DNA of 64,000 nt from Jackrogersella multiformis (Eukaryota; Ascomycota; Sordariomycetes; Xylariales; Hypoxylaceae), in contig CADCXD010000001.1 in the NCBI GenBank assembly GCA_902806575.1, positions 2,480,001 to 2,544,000 of the forward strand, given 5' to 3'. The translations under genes were made by a program, and so were the position numbers. The notes under the pieces were generated by a model. The model was not told where the DNA came from. It made no database searches and worked only from the letters and a program-made list of their open reading frames with translations. Of the stretch, positions 12,118 to 22,702 are shown piece after piece (position 1 is the first letter of the stretch; each line of letters starts with the position of its first letter).

Positions 12118-13208
12118 GGAGTTGTATCATAAGTTTTGTCGATTTTATGATTACGGAGGTGGCTTGTTCATAGGCTACGGGTTTGGATGGCTTAATGATC
12201 ATATACTACGTGTTCCAAGAAGAGATGGGAAATGTCTTAACGGAGTTTCCTCGCAGAATTTTGTATGGGGGTATATAAGACACTGCGGAACTTGGAACAA
12301 ATTCTCTCTCAAGTTGGTATAGGTATTTTCTGCTTGTCGGTATGGAGAACTTGGGACGCCTACTCACGAGATACTAAGGCTACGTACGGGCTTAGAAGTC
12401 ACGAAGCACGACACAAATTTCCCTTCCTGAGGGGTTATATAAGTATTGATATTTTTCTTTTCTTCTCTAGGTGCATTTGGACAGATAGGGAAGGTTAGCG
12501 AAGAGTCAATGGCGTACGGATGGTTTTTGCATTCTTTGGGGGAAATCATAGTACTGTATCAACACTTATTGTATACAGTGAGCGGGTTGGAGCCATGAGG
12601 TATTGATCGTATTTGGCGTTTATAGGAATCCGACCCGCAGACGAAGCCAAATGGTGGACTGCTGGCTTGGTAATAAGAATTGCAATTAACCTGTGAGGGC
12701 AAATACATGTCTCTACGACTGACCGCTTTTTGCGTCAAAGACTAAGTGAAGTGCCCATCTTCTTTGTCTCATCTCACCGACTAACATAGCTTTCCTATTC
12801 CCGTACTTCTTAGTCCCAGTAGAAGAATAGAGATTGTTCAGCTCCTTTCTTCTAGCAATTGTCTCTTAACATGCTGAACAATGTTCTTTGAAGTCCACGC
12901 AACAACAATAGGAGCTTCTGAAATATAATAAAGCCTTTCTCTGCTCATATAATGCCAACACATTAAATAGACTTTCTATTGAAATCCTCCTGGTGCCCCT
13001 TTGCTATATCTAGTCTACCCAGCAAGAGAGCGCGTTATCGAGAGAAATTCTCGACGGCAGATTTGAAGCAGGCATTCAACACTCGAGGGATTCTTGCTTC
13101 GCTCAGCTCACTTCACTCACTCACTCCTTTGCACAATAGTTTGGCTACCTCCCCCTCTACACGAACATAGGGGTAAAGCAACACTAGAAAGCGAAAATAC
13201 TAGACAAT
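12118..13208. other. Intergenic region, no gene seen
   Basis: This 1.1-kb gap follows the zinc-knuckle gene and precedes the Cys-rich gene on the same strand. It is AT-rich and should contain a terminator and a promoter. Short open frames at 12086-12550 and 12979-13170 match no family and have no splice-consistent extension that I could find. Confidence 0.5.
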
Positions 13209-13893
13209 ATGTGTACGGGAATCGCCTGGGTGTACCGGTGTAGCGAGTGCCGCACGGTGATCCTGAAGGACATGAGCGTGGCGGGGCACACATGCTACGA
13301 GGCGAGACGATGCTACAAGAGGGGGTGCTGCCGGACGGGCGTGGAGTTCGCGTTCTACGACAAGGTCGCCGACGAGCTGTGCCTTCTGTGCGAGGTCGTG
13401 GGGGAGATCGATCGCCTCGACGCGAACACCTGCGACGAGGCCATGTCCGAGGTCAGGGTTGGGTATCATGGCGATGAGGACGACGATAGCACGGACGACG
13501 AGAGCGGCGGGGAGGTGTGGGAGGATTGGAGCGAGAGCGGTGACGACAGCGATAGTACCGAGTATTATGACTGCGATACCGAAGATGAGGATGAGGATGA
13601 AGACGAGGGAAATGGAGGGGCTCTGCTGAGCCAAGATGACGAGGATAAAAAGGAGAGTGTACAAGATAACTATGCCGACGTAAGTTCATAACCTTCGTTC
13701 CATCACCCCACCAGGCGGAAGAGCTTCCGCTACTCGACATAAAGAAACTAGCTGTCCTTCTATTTGACAGGCTGTATGCATACCTAGGTAGGTATAGGAT
13801 GGTAGTGCTAACGGCGGTATATAGTTCCTGAAGAGGCATACGTTTATGCGGGCGTTTCTAGGGTCTCATTGGAAAAGGGGCAGATCTAGTTAG
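13209..13893 (+). CDS. Small cysteine-rich acidic protein of unknown function
   Basis: An ATG at 13209 opens a frame with much higher GC than its surroundings. A GTAAGT donor at 13680, a GCTAAC branch site and a TATAG acceptor at 13824 define a 145-nt intron, giving two exons (13209-13679, 13825-13893) and 179 residues. The first 75 residues hold about ten cysteines (for example CSEC, RRCYKRGCCR and LCLLCEV), which suggests a metal-binding or disulfide-stabilised fold. No signal peptide is evident. The middle is a long Asp/Glu-rich tract, and the second exon adds a short basic tail (HWKRGR). Without splicing the frame ends three codons after the donor. I do not recognise the family and assign no function. 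Confidence 0.65.
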
Positions 13894-15111
13894 GTAAGTA
13901 TCTACTCAAGCTAAACCTGTCAACATCCACTACACTATACATGATATCAAGTAGGTTAGGTAGAATCGATCGGTTGCTGCAAGTACCAATATATGTATTA
14001 TCCATAAGACGAATGACGACTCTAATACGGTATCCTGTCGATGTATATTTCGAGCTGTCTTGAGGCCGGTAATTTGTACGAAAGTTGCTAATCGGCTTTT
14101 CTCTAGACCTTCGGGCCACCACTGGACAGACTTGTGAATTGTAGAGGGTCGACCTGCTGTGTAGAGATATTCCTTCGCGGGTTACAATTATAGAATCATT
14201 AGAGTATTTTTGAAGAATAGACAACGCCTTGGTACTTCTATGTTGTTTGTTATTCGTTATTTGCAAATGTGAGGTAGATTAGGTTAAGTCTGCGTACTTA
14301 TATCGCAAGCTAGGATGGTAAGCGTTGTGCGTAGATTGTATAAACTTGGGACTTTATTTTGACTCATGAAACTGCATCCGAGGCTTGTCGACTGGCCGGA
14401 TACCTTCTGGTGAATATCTAGCTAAAAGCTGGACTATTATATGGTTATTGGTAGTATATATCGGTAGTATAGACCAAGGCTTAAGTCCTTGTGGGGCGGC
14501 CGAAAGCTATAGCTAACGACTATCTCGAGTTGTCTAATGCTAACTAATACCTAGACACTAGGTAGGTGACGGCTTCATTCACAATTCGACGCAAATAAAA
14601 TGTGTTCTGGCTCATCAATACCTGTCACGCATTTGGACGGGTTGATTTACCCCTGAATTTATTGTTGAGTACAAGTCAAAATGGGATGGTGGCACTAATC
14701 AGAGCTGTCAAAAGAATTAGATCATAAGCTCCGATAAGATAAAGCTACCCCGCCTACACCCCCGCTTAATTGCATACGCATAGTATTGTGAACCTCATAG
14801 GGCTGAAGGCAACGAAGCGATGACATAAAGGAGGAGGAGGGGGGCAGGGGGCAAATCGATATGGGCAGTCGTCGTTTTCAAATGTCGGCAGTTTCCAGTT
14901 TCCAGTTTCCAGTTTCTCATTTCAAACGCAAACTTATTCTTTCAATACCTACCTAGGTACATAAATCTACAAGTTACCACCTAACTAAGTTACCACCTAA
15001 GATACCTACCATATCACACCCCAATCTAAGTTAATAAAAACCTGAAGATCCTATCGTGAATATCTTGAATATCTTGAATCCATCCATCCCAAGGCGGATG
15101 AACCCATCATC
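13894..15111. other. Intergenic region with short tandem repeats
   Basis: This 1.2-kb gap lies between the Cys-rich gene and PI31 on the same strand. It holds a (GTTTCCA) repeat at about 14889-14917, a poly-purine tract near 14830 and copies of the dispersed TACCTAGGTA motif around 14555 and 14950. The last 170 bases look like a 5' leader. I see no gene; an antisense open frame at 13886-14266 resembles nothing known. Confidence 0.5.
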
Positions 15112-16318
15112 ATGTCGACGAATCCATTAAGCTCGTCGGTCATCCTTCAGCAGATGGCCGACGCTCTGCCAACTCATCCCCAAGGCGATACGACTTCCGA
15201 TTTGAGTAGTTCCCACGAAGCATTGGCCTTATTCGCCCACGCCTGCATGGCCTCGCTTGGATTTCGCCTCCTTGGATTCGATCAGGATAAGCTCGATGGT
15301 TGGTGTTCAGCTAAACAAGGCGCCTTTCATCCATGGATACTTTTCAAACAATGCTGATAATTGTTTAATAGAGGCACGATGCCACGAGATGGCCCCACGA
15401 CTACCTCCTAACTGGAATGCGTCCTTCAACACCTATGCTTTCGTATATGCGCACCAGCAATCAGCGCTTCGCTTCGTCATTAGGACTGACCGCATGGGAG
15501 GCAAAGCCGAGATCCGCGGTCTGGGGATCAACGATGAACGTATCACACGTGTCGCAGTCACCATCAAAGATTTCGTGTCTAACGCGGCTCTACCCATCAG
15601 AATAACTATCAGTGCTGATGGCGAAGATCGCTCTAACCTGCCTCAGACGTTACAGAATGTCTTCATCTCCAGTAGCCGCATTGAGGATCTAGCTAGCCTT
15701 ATCAAGATCAACATCATCCAGAACCTACTGCCGTCGCTGCAGAAGGAAGGCTATCAGGAATCTTTCGACGACAGAGCTGCCCGTGAAGATGCTGACGAAG
15801 CGGGCCGAAGACCGCCGAGACAACCAGTGATGCCAGACCCACTACCTCATCCAGCTCAACCGTATCCGTTCAACGACCCACTTAACCCGCCTCCCCGCAA
15901 CCCCGTCCCGGCTGGCGATTTCCCACCTCCCGGTTTCGAAGACCCTTACGATCTCAACCGCCCAGCACGGAACATACTACCACATCCTAACCGCAGTCCA
16001 TTTGGGAACCTTGGGGCGGATGATCTGAATCCACCTGGATTAGGACCACACGATCCGCTACGTCCCGGATTGGGCATTGGAGGAGGACTGCCTCGACCCG
16101 GTGGAGGCCGGGGTATGCATCCAACCTTCGACGATCCTCTTTTTGGAGGTCTCGGCGGCGATAATGGGGACTTCGACCCACAGGTGCCTCCAGGGGCTCG
16201 CTACGATCCCCTAGGTCCAGGAGGTCTCCCAAGACTGGGAGGTCGTAGACCAGGTGGTAATGGAAATGGACCGTTTGGAGGCGGATTCGGCGGCTTTGGC
16301 GGAGGTGATATAATTTAA
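15112..16318 (+). CDS. Proteasome inhibitor/regulator PI31 family protein
   Basis: Two exons (15112-15298, 15372-16318; intron of 73 nt) encode 377 residues. The N-terminal half is the FP domain typical of PI31 and some F-box proteins, covering roughly residues 20-180 and including SSSRIEDLASLIKINIIQNL. The C-terminal half is Pro/Gly-rich and unstructured, with repeated DPL and PFG boxes, HPTFDDPLFGG and PPGARYDPLGPGG, which are the PI31 C-terminal signature. PI31 binds the 20S proteasome core and influences its activity and assembly. The joined codon at the splice is GAG, leading into ARCHEM in frame. Identification is secure on domain layout. Confidence 0.9.
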
Positions 16319-16584
16319 TTCTACAAGCCCGGTATTCAACTGGAGTCAGGGTTTAGGGACGTTTGGACGGGGACTTGAAAATCCATGGAAGGAGACTGTA
16401 ATACTCAGTTGTATAATTTAAACCCACTGTCATTACTAGCACCTTTAGCAAAGGCATTGCTGGAACGAAATGATTAACACTTACTAGACCTGCCTATGAT
16501 ACGGCTAGAAAATCACATTGTCTGTGATATACTCATTGTAGCAAGCTCCAAGTTGGCATACACTATTAAATTTAATCACTCGCC
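16319..16584. other. Short convergent 3' region, PI31 / Rev7
   Basis: The 266 bases between two converging stop codons are AT-rich and should hold both 3' untranslated regions. Confidence 0.4.
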
Positions 16585-17423
16585 TCATTTATTTGAAGTT
16601 TTCGATGATATTTTTTCTTTAGCCTTACCCTCCTCGACCCAACATTCAAAGAATAGAGGGCCAGCTTCTACAGCACGGAGAGGAGTCGTTTTAGCTCCCC
16701 CGACATCTTGGCCAGGTGTATGTCTGTCTTTGGATTTTGTCTGCAGATTTGCCTGGGTAGGTATCCAAGGTTGTGGGTGCTAAGATTTATCAGTCCCAGT
16801 AAATTGGCCCTGGAGAATGGATTAGCCTTGATAGAGACACTTACCCCTATTGGGGCCTCGCCCTCATCTCGCAACTCTACCGCGATAGTGAAGGTACACC
16901 CTCCCGGAAGCGATGCCATTTTCTCACCGGCATAGGCTAGCTTCCTAACAGTAGCACGCAACTGCTCATCTACGTTCGCCCAATTAACTTTCTCTTCCGC
17001 GTTGCTCTCACCATTGTCGGCCTCTTCGGCCAGCTCGTCTTCTTCATCCGGCCTGGCCTCCTTGAAGCCTTTCCAGGCCGGGAAGCTAGCGACGTCGAAC
17101 ATCCAGCGCTCCATCACCTTTGCTTGCTTGTCGTATATGACGACAGCGACGCGCTCCACGGCGCCCAGGACGAGCTGGGCCTTTACGGCGTCGACAGCAT
17201 CGCGGATCCAGGAGCATACCTTCGGGTGCCTGGACTGGTGGACGGGCAGGTTGTACGCCCGGCTGGTAAGGAAGGTCTCCGGCGGATAGACGGAGCGGTA
17301 GTAGAGGACGTTGTGTATGCAGATGGTGAGGAACTGCGTGAATGAGGTCAAAAGCTGGGATGCTTGGCTCATGGGTAGGGTTTGCTGGTCTTCGATAAGC
17401 TGGTCATCTGGCTGGGGTGTCAT
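16585..17423 (-). CDS. rev7: Rev7/MAD2B HORMA-domain protein
   Basis: Two exons (17423-16845, 16779-16585; intron of 65 nt) encode 257 residues. A HORMA domain fills most of the protein, with FLTICIHNVLYYRSVYP, RAYNLPVHQSRHP and VCSWIRDAV matching Rev7 (MAD2L2), the accessory subunit of translesion polymerase zeta. In other organisms Rev7 also takes part in end-resection control. The true C-terminus lies in a different frame from the upstream exon. Splicing GTAAGT at 16844 to the CTTAG acceptor at 16780 yields HPQPWIPTQANLQ, then GGAKTTPLRAVEAGPLFFE, which is the conserved Rev7 ending. If the intron is kept, the frame stays open and gives an unrelated tail ending at 16668. The start at 17423 is the first plausible ATG; an internal Met about 17 codons on is an alternative. 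Confidence 0.9.
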
Positions 17424-18114
17424 TTTTGAGGAATGGATGCCGAGGCTCCTGGTCTTGGGGTTAGACGCCGTGGCGATATTCGGGAGACGAAGAAGACGCG
17501 TTGAGGGGTAGCAGATAAGAAAAGGCTTCGCACTAAAGCGCGTTAAGTGGAAGTACCTAGCCTGGTTTAATCGATAACTGGTCTTTATGGTACCTACTAG
17601 GTATGTATCACGGCGAAGGTACGAATTAGATACATCTATCCAATTGAAGATATCCATAGTGGGGTTTCCTAGACTTCCAAGGTTGTGTTCAGGGATTGAC
17701 ACTTCCACTGACGAAAAACGCGTCGCGCTAAGGTTTAGTGCGTAAACAGTGGATCTAGGTACCTGTGTGATAGCCCTGTGACAGCCCGTGAGTACCGTGC
17801 CTTCCCAGGTGCTCCAGGGCTGCTTTCCATTATGCATAACCTCCAGGCTAAACTATAAACCCCCGGGGCCATTAATTAATTCGAGTAACCTAGGTAGGTG
17901 CAGGTGCCTTCGATAGATCCATCCCACCTTTTTTATTGTCCCGCCCACTGTTTTGACTTGACCGCTTTCAGACCAAAACACAAACATTCTGTGTCGAGGC
18001 AACAATCTCCCCAATATACTAAATTAAATTATAAAATATCCTAAACAATAAAACCATAGACCTTACCTGCGACACTGACTCGAACGGATCGCGATACGAT
18101 TCAACCCACCGACA
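17424..18114. promoter_or_regulatory. Divergent promoter, Rev7 / importin-9
   Basis: This 691-base region separates the Rev7 and importin start codons, which point away from each other, so both promoters must lie here. It contains copies of the dispersed motif (near 17590 and 17888). An upstream extension of the Rev7 frame is open here, but it has no conserved content. Confidence 0.55.
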
Positions 18115-21100
18115 ATGGAGGACCAACTCGTCCAGGTCCTCGCTAACACCCAGTTGTCCGCCGAGGGTCCCCGAAAGCAGGCAGAAATCGATCTGAAGCA
18201 TGCCGCCAGCAATCCCGCCTACCCCCTCTCTCTCGCCAACATTGCTCGACACACTTCTATTTCCGTAGATGTCCGACAGTCTGCCTTGTCTGCTTTGCGA
18301 CTCTTCATCGAGAGAAACTGGAGCGGCGACGAGGAAGATTTCGTCGTTATTCCCATCGCCGATCCTGTAAAGGACCAGATCCGACCTATGGTTCTAGACC
18401 TTGCCCTGAACTCCGACGATGATAAGAAGATTAAGACGGCCGCAAGGTACGAGGTTCTATATGTCAATATGCTTTGGGTTTTCCGCTCTTCCGCTCTTCT
18501 CTTCTTCTGCCACTTGGCCTGTGTCTTGAGCTCACACTTCGAGGCGCACTGGTTAGTTATCCATTATTCAGGCTTGTTACTAACTATTTACGTAGCTATG
18601 CTGTAGGCAAGATTGCCAATGTTGATTTCCCCGATCAATGGTCTTCTCTTCTACCTACCCTCCTCGGGATAATGCCGAATGGTAGCGACAATCAACTTCA
18701 CGGCGCCTTATTCGTCCTCCGCGATTTGGTCGACGAGAGCTTAAGTGATGATCAGTTCTTCTCTATGGCACGAGATATCGTTAAGGTTGTATATGAGGTT
18801 GCTATAAACGAGAACCGAAAGCCCGCTTTGCGCGCTCTTGCCGTCTCCGTCTTCCGAGGGTGCTTCGATCTCATGGATACTGTCAAGGAGGAACATCCCG
18901 CAGAAGTTCAGGCGTTCGCCGAGGAGGCTATGAAGGGTTGGTTCCCTTTCTTCCACCAGAGCATGAAGCTGCAACTCCCCGACCGAGACCCCCAGGCCAC
19001 CTCACAACCGAACAGCTGGAATGGCATAATTGCCCTCAAGTTACAGGTTGTCAAATGTCTCCTTAAGTTGAAGACGGTCTTCTCGAACCTCTTGTTGCCT
19101 GAGACGCCTCAGTTTTTCCAAGCGATCTGGGAAGAGCTGTTACTTCTCGAGCCTTCGCACGAGCAGATGTACATCGAGAATGAAGCGCAAGGGAGACTGG
19201 AAGACTCCGATGGTCTCCCCTACACTCTAGACTTCCTTGTATTGGAGGAGCTAGATTTCTTGAACGGTTGCATGCGAGCTCCGCCGGTTCGAAAGGAGCT
19301 CGAGGCTCAGTTGGCGGCCCACCCATCCGCACACGAAACACCTTGGGTTCTGGACCTGATGAAGCTCGCCTCGTCCTATGCCCGCATCACGCGAGAAGAG
19401 CAGGAGTTATGGGACATCGATGTCTCGCTCTACCTCGCGGAGGAGCAGTCCGTAAGCGCCAACTACACTCCCCGTACTGCCTGCGGAGACCTCCTTATCA
19501 AGCTCGGCGAATGGTTGAACCAGAAGGCATTAGAAGGCCTGTTTGCCTATACAAAGAGTCTTTTTGCCGAAGATGCGTCATGGAGGAGACAAGAGGCCGC
19601 TCTTTACTTACTCAACATGCTCATGAATGACTTCTTTGACTGCAGTAAGACTGTACCGCCAGAGGTTGCGCAAGCTTATCTCGAGTTAGTCAACTATGCT
19701 ATTAACCAATCTGGGGAACCCCTATTGCGAGCCCGTGGTTATCTCGTTGCTGGCGTACTTGCCCAGTTTAACGGAACAGCAGCGGCACTCATGGACCAAA
19801 CAACCCAGGCTATCACGGCAGAGCAGTCCGAACTTGTGCAGGTTGCATGCATAAAGGCGGTTGAAGGATTTCTCCGAAGTGGAAATGCCGCTGGCAACCA
19901 GCAGATCCAGGCCAAGGTGGTAAATGCCATTTCGCAGTGGATGGCAGCTAAGGACATGACCGACATTGAGGAAGCCGACGACTTGCTTGTCACGCTCACC
20001 GAAACTCTCCGAGCTGCTATCAATATTGATAAACGAGTTGCTGTATCCAGCGATATCCCTGCCTTAGATTTACTCTTCCTCATTGCGAAGCATGGTTCGA
20101 CTAATTGGCAGGTATGTATTTCATGCAACTTAATGAATCTGTCAAATCCCCTTCACCCGTCACAGTGGGTGTGTATATATTATAGGAGTGCTAATTGTGG
20201 TGGTCATTTAGGTTACAATGCTTATCTGCGAGGAATTTGAAGATATTGTGAAGACAATGCCAGATCCGACCTCGTATCATACACTCTGCCAGAAAGTCCT
20301 CCCTTCATTGACTGGCGCATTCAACGTCGCTGATATAACCTCGGACAACCCGTTGATTACGGTAAGTCTAGCCTCCAAAGTCATCAAAATTCCTCCTGGA
20401 GCTTTTGCACCCGTTTAATATATTTCACGCGCCCCTATATCGAACTTACTATTGAGGCTGACCGTTCTATGATAGTTTGCAACTGAGTTGATGGCTGCTC
20501 TCACTCAGTATGCCTCTGAACCTCTCCCTCCTGGGTTTGTAGCAGCCACCCTACCTAAACTTAGCCGATTGCTCATGGAGAGCAACGAGGGAGATATTCT
20601 ACGACCTGGTGCGGAATCAGTCAAGTATCTATTGGCGCATGACCATGAGCAAGTGCTTAATTACCATGATGAGAACAATCGATCTGGCCTCGAGGTTTGT
20701 CTCCACATTATCGACCGCCTTCTTGGCCCTTCAATTGAAGACAACGCTGCCTCTGAAGTTGGTGGCCTTGCGGCGGAACTAGTCGAAAAGGCAGGCCACG
20801 AGCGACTTGGGCCATTTTTACCGCAACTGTTACAGGCTGTGGCTAACCGATTAGCCACTGCTGAGGCGGCTCCTTTCATCCAATCCCTCATTCTAGTATT
20901 TGCTAGACTCTCTCTAGTTGGTGCTCACGACGTCGTTGAATTCCTCAGCACAATCCAGATCAATGGTGAGAGTGGCCTACAAGTTGTCCTGAGTAAGTGG
21001 TTGGAGAACTCGGTCAATTTTGCTGGCTATGATGAAATCAGACAGAAGTAAGTATCGTGCGGTCAAATCCAGGTCGAACTTCACTAATTCGAATAGTGTA

Positions 21101-21647
21101 ATCGCACTCTCCAAATTATTCAGTCTGAACGACCCCCGAGTGACGCAGACGATGGTGTTGGGCGACCTGATAATGCCTATAAGTGATAGAATCATGACGC
21201 GTTCTCGTGCCAAACAAAGTAAGTCTGCTGCGCACTCCTCTATATATCATGCTAAACCATTGCTAAGCCCCAGACCAATATACCATTGTCCCAGCACCTC
21301 TCAAGATCATGAAGGTCCTGATTGAGGAACTTTTATCAGCCTCGGGAGCAAACGGCGCAGCTAACGCGGCAGCCGCAGCCGCAGCTGAATTCGCCGACGA
21401 TATTGACGATGATGGCTGGGAAGACGATCCGGATACCATCGACCTCAACCTCGGCAGTGTTAAGAACGACCTGATGGGCTTCTTAGAGGCTAGCAACATG
21501 CGCCATCGAGACGACGAGACGCAAGCCTACCTTACCGAGTTCTTCCTAGGGGCGGCGCGGGAGAACATCGCCGGCTTCGGAGACTGGTACAACCAGCTGA
21601 CGGACGACGAGAAGACCAAGCTGCAAGAAATTTCCCCGGCGCAATAA
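18115..21647 (+). CDS. KAP114: Importin-9/Kap114-family karyopherin beta
   Basis: Six exons (18115-18446, 18596-20111, 20212-20361, 20476-21047, 21097-21218, 21274-21647) encode 1021 residues, the usual size of importin-9. The N-terminal importin-beta domain starts with a helix pair around EDQLVQVLANTQLSAEGPRK and continues into QSALSALRLFIERNW. HEAT-type helices follow throughout (for example WSSLLPTLLGIM and LHGALFVLRDLVDE). Near the end an Ala-rich run precedes the acidic loop DDIDDDGWEDDPDT, a mark of the Kap114/importin-9 group. The protein carries histones and TATA-binding protein into the nucleus in yeast and animals. Introns are 49-149 nt and every junction keeps phase. The frame is intact. 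Confidence 0.92.
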
Positions 21648-22702
21648 CTACTCGATTCTACGACGAGACAGCTAGTCGCATGATGGATGACGAACGATCA
21701 TGTAGCGTATAGTAAAGCCACAGGCAGCAATCTCAGAGGGCATCTTGCGATTGATTATTGCGACTACGCGGGAAGTTTTGAGATGCTTGATTCAGGGGGC
21801 GGGACTCTGAATATCAGAGTCCTCGGCCCGGGACTTGCAAAAGGAGTTAATGCCTCTGTATGATGAGTAGCCGGTCACTGCAGCGACGGCGGGAGGTAAT
21901 CTGCACATACATCTGCGCGTGGAAGCGGCAAACCACGTCGTCCGTGTAATCTCGCAAGCAAGCAAGAGGAGGGAGGGTTGTAGATAGCTCGAGGTGTCCG
22001 ATCGCCATTCTTGCGTAGTCTAAAAAAATTCGATGCATTACAATCAATACATTACATTACGGCTTTGAATCCCACACTGCCTTTCTACGGTATTTACTCA
22101 TATTTGGTTACGAATATACTCGTTAAGCGTGAATTAGAACTATACCGCAGTTTCACGTAAATCAGGAACACGAGGGGAGGCACACATCAACGATTACATA
22201 CGATTCGTGTCTATTGAATTTAAACAAAGAACGATGAACGATGAATGATGAACGACGACGACGCGATGCAGCCGAACCAAAAGCCAAGCCAAGCCAAGTT
22301 CCAAGTTCCAAGTTCCAAGCTCCAAGTCCAAGTCTTATAAGGGGGTCGTAAGAAGAGCCAAACCGTCGTCATTGCCGGGATTTCGTTTTTTTCTTTTCTC
22401 GTTTACATAGTACGTACGTACAGCCGTCCCGCGCAGCCGTCCCGGCGGGAGAGGAATACTACCTTAGGTATTCATTCGTCACCGCTCGCTCGCTCGCATG
22501 CTCACTACTCGCGCACTATACAACGGCGAGACAAGAACGACGACGCCGCCCGCGTCACAAAATCCGTAAGTATCGTCATGGACCTCCAGGGCAGCAGCAG
22601 TAGTAGAAGTAGTAGCCAAAACACCGTTATTCGTCCTTCCTGTCCCAATGAATCTGAATTGTCGTCGTGTTTATCCTTCGTCTCGTGATAGGCAACGTCC
22701 CT
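21648..22702. other. Convergent 3' region, importin-9 / BUD3
   Basis: This 1.05-kb gap lies between converging genes. It holds a perfect short hairpin at 21802-21822, GAACGATGA-type repeats near 22230-22256 and an (AAGTTCC)-type repeat at about 22282-22330. No gene is evident. Confidence 0.5.
21802..21822. repeat. Perfect 9-bp inverted repeat with a 3-base loop
   Basis: GGACTCTGA, ATA and TCAGAGTCC form a perfect short hairpin about 155 bases past the importin stop codon, so it may sit in that gene's 3' untranslated region. A role in 3' end formation is only a guess. Confidence 0.55.

Noticed and set aside
13886..14266. A 126-codon minus-strand open frame
   Set aside because: No recognisable motif, AT-rich composition like the intergenic surroundings, and it overlaps the end of the Cys-rich gene.
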